This document shows positions 9,460 to 22,644 of a stretch of DNA of 64,000 bases, one piece after another. The notes beneath the pieces are model-generated. The model had not been told where the DNA came from. It saw only the letters and a program-made list of their open reading frames with translations, and ran no database searches. Source of the DNA: Variovorax fucosicus (GTDB lineage: Bacteria > Pseudomonadota > Gammaproteobacteria > Burkholderiales > Burkholderiaceae_C); NCBI RefSeq assembly GCF_030316825.1, contig NZ_JASZYU010000001.1:1426001-1490000 (forward strand), read 5' to 3'. Each line of letters opens with the position of its first letter. The stretch's first letter is position 1. The position numbers and the translations under genes were made by a program.

Positions 9460-9999
9460 TCAGTTCTTGAACGGGAAACGGAAGCCGGCGAGAAGCGCTT
9501 TGGCTTCTTCGTCGTTCTTGGCCGTCGTCGTGATGCTGATGTTGAGACCGCGCAGGGCATCAACCTTGTCGTATTCGATCTCGGGGAAAATGATCTGCTC
9601 TTTCACGCCGATGTTGTAGTTGCCGCGGCCATCGAAGGCACGGCCAGAGATCCCGCGGAAGTCGCGCACGCGCGGCAGGGCCACGGTCACGAAACGGTCC
9701 AGGAACTCGTACATCTGCACGCCGCGCAGCGTGACCATGCAGCCGATCGGCTGTTGCTCACGGATCTTGAAGCCGGCGATGGCCTTCTTCGACTTGGTGA
9801 CGACCGGCTTCTGGCCGGCGATCTTGGTCAGGTCGCCGACGGCGTTGTCGAGCACCTTCTTGTCGGCAACCGCCTCACCCACACCCATGTTGAGCGTGAT
9901 CTTGGTGATGCGCGGAACCTGCATCGGCGACTTGTAGCCGAACTTTTCGGTCAGGTCTTTCGCGATTTTCTCGCGGTAGATTTGTTGGAGACGTGCCAT
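9460..9999 (-). CDS. rplE: 50S ribosomal protein L5
   Basis: 179 residues with the uL5 signature ([15 protein letters not shown]) near residues 28-43. uL5 binds 5S rRNA and the P-site tRNA elbow. It follows rplX by 11 nt in canonical order. Confidence 0.99.
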   Translation of the reverse strand: MARLQQIYREKIAKDLTEKFGYKSPMQVPRITKITLNMGVGEAVADKKVLDNAVGDLTKIAGQKPVVTKSKKAIAGFKIREQQPIGCMVTLRGVQMYEFLDRFVTVALPRVRDFRGISGRAFDGRGNYNIGVKEQIIFPEIEYDKVDALRGLNISITTTAKNDEEAKALLAGFRFPFKN

Positions 10000-10010
10000 G
10001 TGAGTACTCC

Positions 10011-10328
10011 TTAGGCCAGCTTGATTTCTTCGCCGCTGGACTTGAAGACGCGCACGCGCTTGCCGTCCGTGACCTTGATGCCCACGCGATCGGCCTTGCC
10101 GGTCGCGGCATTGAAGATCGCCACGTTCGATTGGTGAATCGGCATGGTCTTCTCGACGATGCCACCAGTCGTACCCTTGAGCGGGTTCGGCTTGGCGTGC
10201 TTCTTGACGATGTTGATGCCGTCGACGATCAGGTGGGCGTCATCCTTGCGCAGCGACACAGTGCCGCGCTTGCCCTTGTCACGACCGGCCAACACGATGA
10301 CCTGGTCGCCTTTGCGAATCTTGTTCAT
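10011..10328 (-). CDS. rplX: 50S ribosomal protein L24
   Basis: 105 residues with an N-terminal KOW motif ([20 protein letters not shown]). It is an assembly-initiating protein at the tunnel exit. It lies between rplN (13 nt) and rplE (11 nt). Confidence 0.98.
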   Translation of the reverse strand: MNKIRKGDQVIVLAGRDKGKRGTVSLRKDDAHLIVDGINIVKKHAKPNPLKGTTGGIVEKTMPIHQSNVAIFNAATGKADRVGIKVTDGKRVRVFKSSGEEIKLA

Positions 10329-10341
10329 GGCGTTGTTGTCC

Positions 10342-10710
10342 TCAGAGAACTTCGGGGGCCAGCGACACGATCTTCATGAACTTTTCGGTGCGCAGCTCGC
10401 GCGTCACCGGTCCGAAGATGCGGGTGCCGATCGGCTCCAGCTTGGCATTGAGCAGAACGGCGGCATTGCCGTCGAACTTGACGAGCGACCCATCGGCGCG
10501 ACGGATGCCCTTGGCGGTGCGAACCACCACGGCGCTGTAGATCTCGCCCTTTTTGACGCGACCACGCGGCGCACATTCCTTGATGCTCACCTTGATGACG
10601 TCGCCCACGCTGGCATAACGCCGCTTGGAGCCACCGAGCACCTTGATGCACAGGACGGATTTCGCGCCTGTGTTGTCGGCCACTTCGAGCCGGGATTCAG
10701 TCTGGATCAT
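10342..10710 (-). CDS. rplN: 50S ribosomal protein L14
   Basis: 122 residues starting [17 protein letters not shown], the uL14 signature, a protein at the inter-subunit bridge. It is the first gene of this cluster. In many bacteria rpmC and rpsQ (end of the S10 operon) lie directly upstream, but here the next gene is divergent and unrelated, so the S10 and spc blocks are separated. The start has only a weak ribosome-binding site (GGGA at about -12). The leader from the predicted promoter is about 135 nt and contains a CCCCAA/TTGGGG hairpin. Confidence 0.98.
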   Translation of the reverse strand: MIQTESRLEVADNTGAKSVLCIKVLGGSKRRYASVGDVIKVSIKECAPRGRVKKGEIYSAVVVRTAKGIRRADGSLVKFDGNAAVLLNAKLEPIGTRIFGPVTRELRTEKFMKIVSLAPEVL

Positions 10711-10852
10711 TGTTCGTAGTTCCCAACTTGTACCGATGCAGGCCCGAAATGGGTCTGCCGCAGTCAGTCTTGGGCCCGTCGTCCGCACCCCAAACCACTT
10801 GGGGCACATCCGTCTGGGCGGAAAGCCTCGCCTTTTTGAAGCGAAGCCCGCG

Positions 10853-10881
10853 ATTGTTGCACGTGATCCCTGGCCTGTCAA
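10853..10881 (-). promoter_or_regulatory. Sigma-70 promoter of the spc-alpha ribosomal operon
   Basis: On the minus strand, a perfect -35 TTGACA (10876-10881), a 17-bp spacer and -10 AACAAT (10853-10858, four of six matches). Transcription would begin near 10846, giving a leader of about 135 nt before rplN. It is the only strong promoter seen in the 9 kb cluster. Confidence 0.82.
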
Positions 10882-10923
10882 CACGCCTCCTTCGGCGCGT
10901 TCGTTTCGGCCTAGACTCGCGGC

Positions 10924-12084
10924 GTGCCGAAGCTCCCAGCCCCTCCGTTGCCGACACGCCGCCGCCTGCTGCTGGGTGGCGCAGCGGCGCTGGCCAGCGC
11001 GTTGGGCGGCTGCAACAGTCCGCTGCCGGCTGCGTCCGGCGGCGGTCGACAGCGGCTGCACTTGCTCGGCGAAGCCAGGCTGCCGCACCGCCTGGCTTTC
11101 AGGGGCACCCAGGTCGGCGGACTGTCAGGCATCGACTACGACAACGACAAAGGTGAGTACTTGCTTCTGTCAGACGATCGGTCGGATATGGCACCGGCTC
11201 GTTTCTACACGGCACGCTGGGCATTTGGCGCCATCCCGGAATTGAGCGAAGTCACATCGTTGCGCCAGGCCGACGGCACCACCTGGGCGCCCAGGCGCCA
11301 AGCCCGCGAGGGCGTGCCAGTGCCGGATCCCGAAGCGCTGCGGTTGCGACCGGACACGGGCTCGATCCTCTGGACATCCGAAGGCGACGAGGCGCGCGGC
11401 TTCGGCCCCGCGCTGTATGAAAGCCGGCGCGACGGCAGCCTGCTGCGCCAGTTCGAACTGCCCGCCATGTTCGAGCCGTCGCGCGAGCGCCGGCGCGGCG
11501 CGCGCGACAACCTGGGTTTCGAAGGCCTGGCGCTGACGCCCGACAACCGCCATTGCTGGCTCGCGATGGAAAACGCGCTGGCGCAGGACGGCGCCGTCCC
11601 GAGCGTTGACTCGGCGGGCGGGCCCTGCCGCTTCACGCGGGTCGAGCTGTCCAGCGGACGTGCGGTGGGCCAGATTGCCTATCAGCCCGATCGCATTCCG
11701 ATGCGGCCCCTGCTGACGGGCACATATGCCGACAACGGCGTGAGCGAGATACTGATGCTCGACGCGCACCGCATGCTGGTGCTGGAGCGCGCCTACGCAA
11801 CCGGTGTCGGCAACTCGCTGCGCCTCTACGAGATCGACACGCGCGACGCGACCGACACGCTGGCGCTCGACGCCCTCACGCCCGGCAACCACCGCGCAGC
11901 CACCAAGACGCTGGTGGCCGACTTCGCGACGCTCGGCCTCTCGCGCCTGGACAACACCGAAGGCATGTGCTGGGGCCCGCCTCTGCCCGATGGCCAGCGC
12001 GTGCTGGTGGTGGTGAGCGACGACAATTTCAACCCGCTGCAAGTCACCCAGTTCGCCGCCTTCGCATTCACCGACCGACCATGA
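10924..12084 (+). CDS. Esterase-like phytase-family lipoprotein
   Basis: 386 residues from a GTG start. The N-terminus has twin arginines ([20 protein letters not shown]) ending in a lipobox-like LGGC, so a lipidated, possibly Tat-exported, periplasmic protein is likely. The body matches the phytase-like/esterase-like beta-propeller family (PF13449 type). Typical features are GGLSGIDYD near the start, [30 protein letters not shown] and NTEGMCWG. True phytase activity is unproven for this family. It ends in an ATGA overlap with proC, so the two are translationally coupled. An alternative start downstream is unlikely because it would remove the signal. Confidence 0.8.
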   Translation: MPKLPAPPLPTRRRLLLGGAAALASALGGCNSPLPAASGGGRQRLHLLGEARLPHRLAFRGTQVGGLSGIDYDNDKGEYLLLSDDRSDMAPARFYTARWAFGAIPELSEVTSLRQADGTTWAPRRQAREGVPVPDPEALRLRPDTGSILWTSEGDEARGFGPALYESRRDGSLLRQFELPAMFEPSRERRRGARDNLGFEGLALTPDNRHCWLAMENALAQDGAVPSVDSAGGPCRFTRVELSSGRAVGQIAYQPDRIPMRPLLTGTYADNGVSEILMLDAHRMLVLERAYATGVGNSLRLYEIDTRDATDTLALDALTPGNHRAATKTLVADFATLGLSRLDNTEGMCWGPPLPDGQRVLVVVSDDNFNPLQVTQFAAFAFTDRP

Positions 12085-12938
12085 CCATCACTGCCACCTC
12101 CCTGCCGCGCCCCGACGGCGCCCCCCTGCCCCCGATCGGCTTCATCGGTGGCGGCAACATGGCCAGCGCGATCCTCGGCGGGCTGATCCGCCAAGGCGTG
12201 CCCGCGGCCGCCTTCGAGGTGGTCGAACCCTTTGCCGAAGCCCGCGAGCGGTTGGCACACGATTTCGGCATCGCGGCGCAGCCCCAGGGCAGCGCTGCGC
12301 TGGCACGCTGCGAGGTATTGGTCTGGGCGGTCAAGCCGCAGACTTTTGCCGAAGCCGCCCAGCCCGTGCGCGCCCATGCCGGCAGCGCGCTGCACCTGAG
12401 CGTGGCGGCCGGCATTCCCTCGGACAGCATCGCTCGCTGGCTCGCCAGCGAGCGCATCGTGCGTGCCATGCCCAACACGCCCGCGCTGGTCGGCCAGGGC
12501 ATGACCGGGCTGTTCGCACGGCCGGACGTCGACGCGGCCGATCGCGCGCTGGTCGGGCAGCTGCTCGCACCGACCGGCGAACTGCTCTGGGTCGATGCCG
12601 AGTCCGCGCTCGACGCAGTGACGGCGATGTCCGGCTCGGGCCCGGCCTACGTCTTCTATTTCATCGAGGCGATGACCGAAGCCGGCGTCGAGATGGGCCT
12701 CACGCCCGACCAGGCCCAGCGGCTGGCCATCGGCACCTTCACCGGCGCCTCGGCGCTGGCGCACAGCGCGACCGAGCCGCCCTCGGTGCTGCGCGAGCGC
12801 GTGACCTCCAAGGGCGGTACCACCTACGCGGCCATCACCTCGCTCGAAGGCGCGGACGTCAAGACCCAGTTCAAAACCGCCATTCGCGCAGCGCAGAAGC
12901 GCGCCGCCGAACTGGGCGAGGAATTCGGGCGCGGCTGA
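12081..12938 (+). CDS. proC: Pyrroline-5-carboxylate reductase
   Basis: 285 residues, catalysing the last step of proline synthesis (P5C to proline with NAD(P)H). The N-terminal Rossmann motif is GFIGGGNMASAILGGL. The conserved SGSGPAYVFYFIEAM and the C-terminal SKGGTTYAAI signature identify ProC. The chosen ATG forms the ATGA junction with the lipoprotein gene. About 15 residues precede the Rossmann motif, slightly longer than E. coli ProC. Confidence 0.96.
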   Translation: MTITATSLPRPDGAPLPPIGFIGGGNMASAILGGLIRQGVPAAAFEVVEPFAEARERLAHDFGIAAQPQGSAALARCEVLVWAVKPQTFAEAAQPVRAHAGSALHLSVAAGIPSDSIARWLASERIVRAMPNTPALVGQGMTGLFARPDVDAADRALVGQLLAPTGELLWVDAESALDAVTAMSGSGPAYVFYFIEAMTEAGVEMGLTPDQAQRLAIGTFTGASALAHSATEPPSVLRERVTSKGGTTYAAITSLEGADVKTQFKTAIRAAQKRAAELGEEFGRG

Positions 12939-12944
12939 ACCCGT

Positions 12945-13418
12945 TCAGGCGGCGAGCGCGCGCGGCCCGAGAAAGAACAGCCACTCGGCGGCCAGCGTGA
13001 CGGTGCCGTCCTCGAGTTCGAGCAGCACCTCTTCCTTCAGCAAAAAGCTGTCTTCCGCCTTGGGCGTCACGCCGAGGATGCGCACCCGCGCCCGGAAGCG
13101 CGCGCCGACCGGCATCGGCTTGACGAAGCGCAGGCGGTCGAAGCCGTAGTTCAGCGCGTGGTTCGTGTCGAAGGGCAGCAGCGTGCGCATGGCCTCGCCG
13201 GTCAATCGGATCAGGTGCGAGACCTGGAAGAAGCCCGGCACGATCGTGCCGCCGTAGTTCGCCTCGCGCGCCGCGCGCTCCGGGTCGAGATGAATCCACT
13301 CGCCTTCACCATCGCCCGACAGCACCGCGTAGCGGTCGACCATCTCCTGCGTGATGAGATGCCATTCGGACAGGCCCTCCTGGCCGATCTTCTGCGTCAG
13401 GCGGTCGAGCATGCGCAC
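12945..13418 (-). CDS. MaoC-like hot-dog domain protein (acyl dehydratase family)
   Basis: 157 residues with a MaoC-type hydratase signature: SGDGEGEWIHLDPERA followed by GGTIVPGFFQVSHL. In (R)-specific enoyl-CoA hydratases an Asp five residues before the His is catalytic. Here two extra residues separate the SGD aspartate from the His and a Glu occupies the -5 position. The gene follows ubiA by 4 nt and is probably co-transcribed. Its substrate is unknown. Confidence 0.75.
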   Translation of the reverse strand: MRMLDRLTQKIGQEGLSEWHLITQEMVDRYAVLSGDGEGEWIHLDPERAAREANYGGTIVPGFFQVSHLIRLTGEAMRTLLPFDTNHALNYGFDRLRFVKPMPVGARFRARVRILGVTPKAEDSFLLKEEVLLELEDGTVTLAAEWLFFLGPRALAA

Positions 13419-13422
13419 CCCT

Positions 13423-14286
13423 TCAACGAATCGCGTAGCCGGCCACGACGCCGACGAACACCGTGAAACCCAGCCAATGGTTCAATCGGAAAGCCTTGAA
13501 GCAACCATCGCGGGTTCGCTCACGGATCAACCGCCAGTGCCAGATCGCCTGCCCCGCAGCAATGGCGATCCCCACAAAGAACAGTACGCCGAGCGATCGG
13601 CTCGCGCCGGCCCAGGTCCAGACCGCCAGGAAGATCGCGTAGCTCAGCATCACGGCCGCCACATCGAAGCGGCCGAAGGTGATGGCCGAGGTCTTCATGC
13701 CGATCTTGAGGTCGTCGTCGCGGTCGACCATCGCGTATTCCGTGTCGTAGGCCAGCACCCAGAACAGGTTGCCAGCCAACAGCCAGGCCGCAAACACCGG
13801 CACGTTGGACTGCACCGCCGCAAAGGCCATCGGAATGCCGAAGCTGAAGGCAATGCCCAGCACCGCTTGCGGGATCGACACGAAGCGCTTGGCGAACGGG
13901 TAGACCAGCGTGATGGCCAATGCCACGAACGACCAGAGCACCGTCACGCGGTTGGTGGTGAGCACCAGCCCGAAGGCCAGCAACGCCAACACCGCACCGA
14001 GCGCCAGCGCCTCCTTGACCGAAATCGCACCGCTGGTCACGGGCCGCTGGGCGGTGCGCTTCACGTGGCGGTCGAAATCGCGGTCGGCCACGTCGTTGAC
14101 GCAGCAGCCCGCGCTGCGCATGAGGAAGGTGCCGAGCGTGAACACCACGACCAGGTGCCAGCCCGGCCACCCATCGGCCGCGAACCAGAGCGCGCCCAGC
14201 GTAGGCCAGAGCAGCAGCAGCCAGCCCGCAGGGCGATTCCAGCGGATCAGGTCGAGGTAGGGGGCCCACCCCCGTTGCTTGCTCAC
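13423..14286 (-). CDS. ubiA: 4-hydroxybenzoate octaprenyltransferase
   Basis: 287 residues, an integral inner-membrane prenyltransferase that attaches the polyprenyl tail in ubiquinone synthesis. The first aspartate-rich motif NDVADRDFD (about residues 62-70) and the second [13 protein letters not shown] (about 180-192) that bind prenyl diphosphate and magnesium are intact, amid eight to nine hydrophobic segments. The start is GTG at 14286. Its ribosome-binding site (GGGAGG, about 12 nt upstream) lies inside a dispersed intergenic repeat. The MaoC-like gene follows directly. Confidence 0.96.
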   Translation of the reverse strand: MSKQRGWAPYLDLIRWNRPAGWLLLLWPTLGALWFAADGWPGWHLVVVFTLGTFLMRSAGCCVNDVADRDFDRHVKRTAQRPVTSGAISVKEALALGAVLALLAFGLVLTTNRVTVLWSFVALAITLVYPFAKRFVSIPQAVLGIAFSFGIPMAFAAVQSNVPVFAAWLLAGNLFWVLAYDTEYAMVDRDDDLKIGMKTSAITFGRFDVAAVMLSYAIFLAVWTWAGASRSLGVLFFVGIAIAAGQAIWHWRLIRERTRDGCFKAFRLNHWLGFTVFVGVVAGYAIR

Positions 14287-14357
14287 TTCGTGTAGCCGCC
14301 TCCCCCCTCAAGGGGGCAACGCCAGCGGCCCGGCAAAGCCGGTTCCGCGGCGTTTCG
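14286..14357. repeat. Dispersed GC-rich intergenic repeat, copy 1
   Basis: Begins CTTCGTGT, then a CCCCC-CTCAA-GGGGG hairpin, GCGGCCCGG, a CCGGC-AAA-GCCGG hairpin and TTCCGCGG. A second copy with the same order lies at 59366-59440. This has the two-hairpin layout of a REP-like element. It fills the gap between ubiA and dps and supplies the ubiA translation start region. Confidence 0.7.
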
Positions 14358-14374
14358 CGCACGAAACATACGCT

Positions 14375-14980
14375 TCAATCTTCCAGCAGCGAGCGCAGCA
14401 TCCAGGCGGTTTGGTCGTGCACCGTGCAGCGCGCCGTCAGCATGTCGGCCGTTGGATCGTCGCCCGCTTCTTCGGCCACCGGAATGAACTCGCGCGCGAT
14501 GCGCGAGACCGTTTCGTGGCCCTTGACCAGGATGCGCACCATCTCCATCGCCTTGGGCGGGTTCTGCGGCACGTCGGGCACGGTGGCGATCTTGCTGAAC
14601 TCGGCGTACGAACCCGGTGCGTAGTGGCCCAGCGCGCGGATGCGCTCGGCGAGCACGTCGGTCGAGCCCCAGAGCTCGGTGTACTGGTTCATGAACATCG
14701 CATGCAGCGAGTTGAAGTGCGGGCCGGTCACGTTCCAGTGGAAGTTGTGCGTGGTGAGGTAGAGCGTGTAGGTGTCTGCCAGCACGCGGCTCAGGCCTTC
14801 CGCAATGGCCGCGCGATCCTGGCGGTCGATGCCGATGTTGATGATGGGCGCATTGCGGCTGCCCGACTCGTGCGCCACCACCGTGCCGCCCTTTGCAGGC
14901 ACCTTGCCCGCGCCAGCAGCAGGGGCGGCCGTGATCGGCGACTTGGATTTCTTCGGCGACTTGGGGCTTGCCTTGGGCAT
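14375..14980 (-). CDS. dps: Dps family ferritin-like DNA-protection protein
   Basis: 201 residues from the ATG at 14980, which has an AAAGGACG site. It is a ferroxidase that stores iron and protects DNA during starvation and oxidative stress. The Dps ferroxidase pattern is present: THNFHWNVTGPHF (about residue 80) followed by D..E in STDVLAERI. The N-terminus (MPKASPKSPKKSKSP) is a lysine-rich extension like the DNA-binding tails of longer Dps proteins. The frame stays open upstream only because it is antisense to oxyR-region sequence. Proximity to oxyR and a half-site upstream suggest OxyR control. Confidence 0.93.
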   Translation of the reverse strand: MPKASPKSPKKSKSPITAAPAAGAGKVPAKGGTVVAHESGSRNAPIINIGIDRQDRAAIAEGLSRVLADTYTLYLTTHNFHWNVTGPHFNSLHAMFMNQYTELWGSTDVLAERIRALGHYAPGSYAEFSKIATVPDVPQNPPKAMEMVRILVKGHETVSRIAREFIPVAEEAGDDPTADMLTARCTVHDQTAWMLRSLLED

Positions 14981-15018
14981 GGATGACGTCCTTTGAAGTA
15001 GATAGCGGAGAAGGAGAA

Positions 15019-15061
15019 ACTGTAGAAGCCGCGCGGCGGCTTCGCAACAGCCGCACTCTAT
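15019..15061 (-). promoter_or_regulatory. Predicted dps promoter with possible OxyR half-site
   Basis: Minus strand: -35 TTGCGA (15042-15047), 17-bp spacer, -10 TACAGT (15019-15024). Just upstream and touching the -35 is ATAG-N7-CTGT (15047-15061), close to the OxyR repeat unit ATAG-N7-CTAT. Further OxyR units at the expected spacing are not evident, so OxyR binding is tentative. Confidence 0.5.
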
Positions 15062-15117
15062 CGCAGCGATGGCCGCAACCGGTGCACCGGCGCGTAGGCC
15101 GGCGGCGCAACTTGCGG

Positions 15118-16086
15118 CTAGGACAGCCGCGTCACGCCCGGCAACTCGCAGGCGTAGATCGCGTTGCGCAGCGCGGCTATCGCCTCGTAGCGCGTGAAGC
15201 TGCGGCGCCATGCCAGCACCACGCGCCGGGTCGGCGGCTCGCGGCCCTGCGCGTCGGCGATCGGCAGGTAGCGCACGATCTGTTCGGGCTCCTTGCCACG
15301 GCCTTTGAGCCGGGGCACCAGCGCGTCGGCGGGAACGGACAACCGCGGCACCAGCGTCACCCCCATGCCGGCCGCCACCATGTGCTTGATGGTTTCGAGC
15401 GACGAGCCTTCGAAGCTCTTGCGGATGCCCTCGGCATTGCTTGAGAAACGCGCGAACTCGGGGCAAACCTCGAGCACGTGGTCACGAAAGCAGTGGCCGG
15501 TGCCGAGTAGCAGCATGGTCTCGTTCTTGAGCTCGTCCGATGTGACCGAATCGCGCGCGGCCAGCGGATGGCTCGCCGGCACCACGGCCATGAAAGGCTC
15601 GTCGTAGAGCTGTGCCATGGCAAGGCCGGTGTCCGGAAAGGGCTCGGCCATGACGGCGCAGTCGATCTCGCCGGCCCGCAGCATCTCCAGCAGCTTGGCC
15701 GTGAAGTTCTCCTGCAGCACCAGCGGCATCTGCGGCGTGCGCGCGATGTTCTGGCGCACCAGGTCGGGCAACAGGTAAGGGCCGATGGTGTAGATCACGC
15801 CGAGGTTCAACGGCCCCGCCAGCGGATCCTTGCCGCGCTTGGCGATTTCCTTGATGGCAGCGGCCTGGTCGAGCACCGTCTGTGCCTGCTGCACGATCTG
15901 CTCGCCGAGCGGCGTGACGGTGACCTCGCCCGCACTGCGCTCGAACAGCTTGAGTTCGAGCTCTTCTTCCAGTTTCTTGATCGCCACCGACAGGGTGGGT
16001 TGCGAGACGTAACAGGCCTCGGCCGCCTTGCCGAAATGCCGTTCGCGGGCGACGGCAACGATGTATTTGAGTTCGGTCAGGGTCAT
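15118..16086 (-). CDS. oxyR: Hydrogen peroxide-sensing regulator OxyR
   Basis: 322 residues from the ATG at 16086; a TTG four codons upstream is also open. LysR-type: an N-terminal winged HTH (1-60, HFGKAAEACYVSQPTLSVAIKKLE) and an effector domain. The peroxide-reactive pair falls exactly at C199 and C208 (GHCFRDHVLEVC), the same numbering as E. coli OxyR, so redox sensing is very likely. It lies between recG and dps; the recG-oxyR pairing is common in betaproteobacteria. Confidence 0.96.
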   Translation of the reverse strand: MTLTELKYIVAVARERHFGKAAEACYVSQPTLSVAIKKLEEELELKLFERSAGEVTVTPLGEQIVQQAQTVLDQAAAIKEIAKRGKDPLAGPLNLGVIYTIGPYLLPDLVRQNIARTPQMPLVLQENFTAKLLEMLRAGEIDCAVMAEPFPDTGLAMAQLYDEPFMAVVPASHPLAARDSVTSDELKNETMLLLGTGHCFRDHVLEVCPEFARFSSNAEGIRKSFEGSSLETIKHMVAAGMGVTLVPRLSVPADALVPRLKGRGKEPEQIVRYLPIADAQGREPPTRRVVLAWRRSFTRYEAIAALRNAIYACELPGVTRLS

Positions 16087-16148
16087 AGCTTGCGTCAATT
16101 ATGCGCAAGGACTGCCCGGGGCGTGGCGCCGTGCCGGCGCAGATGCGC

Positions 16149-20554
<4,406 letters not shown>

Positions 20555-20560
20555 CAACGA

Positions 20561-20932
20561 CTACTTCGCCGTGCCGATCGGCTTGACCGGCAACGGCGTG
20601 CTGTAGGGCTCGATGCGCACCGCGTCGTTCTTGAAGATCGCGACCTGGCGCAGCGGCGCCTGCACCAGCTCGCCGCTCGGCTCCTTGTGCGAGGCGTACT
20701 GCCAGACCGTGAGCTGGCCCTTGTCGGCCAGCATCGCCGCGAGCCGACCGACTTCGGGGCCGCTGCCGGCGCCGAGCTGCGCGGCATCGAGCCCGACCAC
20801 GATCTCGTCCCGCGTGGAGACGAACTTGAACAGCTTGACGCCGGCCGGCGCCTGTGCCGACGCGGCCAGCGCCCAGGCACAGGCCGAGGTCAGAACCAGG
20901 GAAGAAACGGCGCGACGGAAGGTGGGGTGCAT
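20561..20932 (-). CDS. Secreted protein of unknown function
   Basis: 123 residues with a clear signal peptide (hydrophobic segment to about residue 27, ending ASAQA). The mature part is about 95 residues without a family I recognise. It contains a repeated beta-strand-like pattern and ends in a short proline-rich tail. It converges with tgt (6-nt gap) and has no obvious operon partner. The start ATG at 20932 is preceded by purine-rich sequence. I would not assign a function. Confidence 0.7.
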   Translation of the reverse strand: MHPTFRRAVSSLVLTSACAWALAASAQAPAGVKLFKFVSTRDEIVVGLDAAQLGAGSGPEVGRLAAMLADKGQLTVWQYASHKEPSGELVQAPLRQVAIFKNDAVRIEPYSTPLPVKPIGTAK

Positions 20933-21031
20933 GGGGACGGTGTCCTGTGTTCTGGAAAACCGTCGAGCGTAGCCACACCGGGCCCGGCTGCGAACCTGCC
21001 GGAAGCCATACGCCTTGCGTCGCTCAGGCGA

Positions 21032-21412
21032 TCAGGCGATCAGGTCGGAAGGCACCTTGCCGCCGTTGGCCGCAAGCTTGGTCATGACCTGGCGATGCAG
21101 CCAGATGTTCATCTTGGCGCTGTCGCTGGTGTCGACGCCGTAGCTCAGCTCTTGCGCGAGTTGCTTGCGCGAATCGAGACTGCTGTCCAGGCCGAGCAGC
21201 TTCATCAGGTCGACGATCGACGTGCGCCAGTTGAGGTTCTTCGCACCGGGCATGCCGTCGAGCAGCGCTTCCACGTCGACCAGGGTGATGGGCGAAGGCG
21301 GCGGCGCGGGGGCCGGTGCCGCACCCGGGGCCGGAGCGACCGTCGCGGCCTCGACCTCGGCTGCGTGGGCAGAGGGGAAGATCTTGGAAAGGATGCTGCC
21401 GAAAATGCTCAT
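21032..21412 (-). CDS. DUF3597 family protein
   Basis: 126 residues from the ATG at 21412, which has a GGAG site about 7 nt upstream; the longer open frame upstream is not supported. The N-terminus MSIFGSILSKIFP is followed by an Ala/Pro-rich linker (about residues 20-42). The helical DUF3597 domain is recognised by VDVEALLDGMPG, NWRTSIVDLMKLLGLDSS and the KQLAQELSY end. The family's function is unknown; members occur widely in proteobacteria. The stop region contains three tandem copies of a GGCGATCA-type octamer. Confidence 0.78.
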   Translation of the reverse strand: MSIFGSILSKIFPSAHAAEVEAATVAPAPGAAPAPAPPPSPITLVDVEALLDGMPGAKNLNWRTSIVDLMKLLGLDSSLDSRKQLAQELSYGVDTSDSAKMNIWLHRQVMTKLAANGGKVPSDLIA

Positions 21413-21576
21413 GTCATTGCTCCCGGGTGATGTGAAGGGTGGGTTGCTGCGCGCGATGTGCGACGCAGCGGAGGTTCTATCACGCGACTGCGCGCGCAAA
21501 TGTGACGAGGCGTCGTGCGTCCGTGCGGAAGTGGTCGATCGACCGGCTCTTACACACGCTTACAGCGCGCGCTTTT

Positions 21577-22617
21577 TCAGGCGGCGGCCGCCCCCGTGCC
21601 ACACCCGTGGCAGAACCGGGAGAACGCGCTCTTGCGTGTGTCGCAGGTACGGCAATGATCGAACAGGCCAATGCCGCAGTGCGGGCAGAAATCGATGGCG
21701 GTGTTCTTCAGGTCGACCGGTCGCTCGCAGCCCGGACAGACGCTCTTGGCCAGTCGCGCCAGCGCCGTGTCATAGCTCAACTCCTCGCGCCGCACCTGAT
21801 CGGGTTGTGCTTCGGCCAGTTTCTGGCGTGCGAGATAGCGGTTGAGCGCGACGATGGCATAGCGCCCCACCAGCACCGTGACCACGATGCCCACGATGTA
21901 GCGCACATAGCCGCCGTAGCTCGGCAGGTAGGGCACCAGTTCCACGAAGAACGCGAACAGCGCAAAGAAGATGAAGCCCCAGACGAACGGCCAGTACGTG
22001 CCCTTGCGCTTCTTCACGAACAGCCAACCGGCGATGGCGAGCAGCGGCAGCGTGAGCGCGAGCCGGTAGCCGAACACGCGCAGTTCGACGCGGCGATAGT
22101 CCGCATCCATCAGTTTCTGCGCGTCCCGCTCGAGCACGCCGAGCTTCTGTTGCTCGCGCTCCTGCGCCTGGCGGGCATCGAGCGCGATTTGCCGTTGCGC
22201 ATCGACCTTCTGCTGCTCGGCGTCTACCCGGGCCTTGAGTCCGTCGAGCGCCTTGGTGCGGGCGATCAGTTCCACATCCTGGTCCGGCTGCTGCGTGGCG
22301 CGACGCGTGGCGACCCAGTTGGCAAAGGTCTCGCGGGCGTTCTCGCTGGCCTGCGACGCGGCCTGCAGCTTCAGCTCGGCCTGCGCCAGGTCGCGCTGCG
22401 CCTGCTGGCCGGCGCGGCCCGCCTCCTTGACGGCCGCGCGCAGCGGTTCGGCGGCCGCCTTGTCGATGAAGTCGTCCAACGTGCGCTGATGCTCGACCTG
22501 CGGCAGGTCGCCCACCACGGTGCCGCCGAGCCCGATCAGGAAGCTCGCAAACACCAGCGCCACGACCCACAGGCCCCGGCGGAACCACTTCTCCGACAAA
22601 CGCAACGACTTGCTCAT
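21577..22617 (-). CDS. Membrane protein with coiled coil and C-terminal double zinc ribbon
   Basis: 346 residues. TM1 lies at about residues 15-36. A long charged coiled coil at about 45-180, rich in Gln, Ala and Glu, should lie outside the membrane. A cluster of two to three further TM segments follows at about 190-260. The cytoplasmic tail has four C-x2-C knuckles (CPGC, CPHC, CRTC, CHGC) that would bind two zinc ions. I do not recognise a functional family. It is the third gene of an operon with the DUF2145 gene (27-nt gap), so it may be a scaffold or sensor for that envelope system. Confidence 0.72.
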   Translation of the reverse strand: MSKSLRLSEKWFRRGLWVVALVFASFLIGLGGTVVGDLPQVEHQRTLDDFIDKAAAEPLRAAVKEAGRAGQQAQRDLAQAELKLQAASQASENARETFANWVATRRATQQPDQDVELIARTKALDGLKARVDAEQQKVDAQRQIALDARQAQEREQQKLGVLERDAQKLMDADYRRVELRVFGYRLALTLPLLAIAGWLFVKKRKGTYWPFVWGFIFFALFAFFVELVPYLPSYGGYVRYIVGIVVTVLVGRYAIVALNRYLARQKLAEAQPDQVRREELSYDTALARLAKSVCPGCERPVDLKNTAIDFCPHCGIGLFDHCRTCDTRKSAFSRFCHGCGTGAAAA

Positions 22618-22644
22618 GAACTCTTCTCTCTCGGTTGATTCGGC

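Noticed and set aside
21001..21050. Tandem GGCGATCA-type octamers near the DUF3597 stop
   Set aside because: Only three short units, within and next to a stop codon; too little to call a repeat locus.
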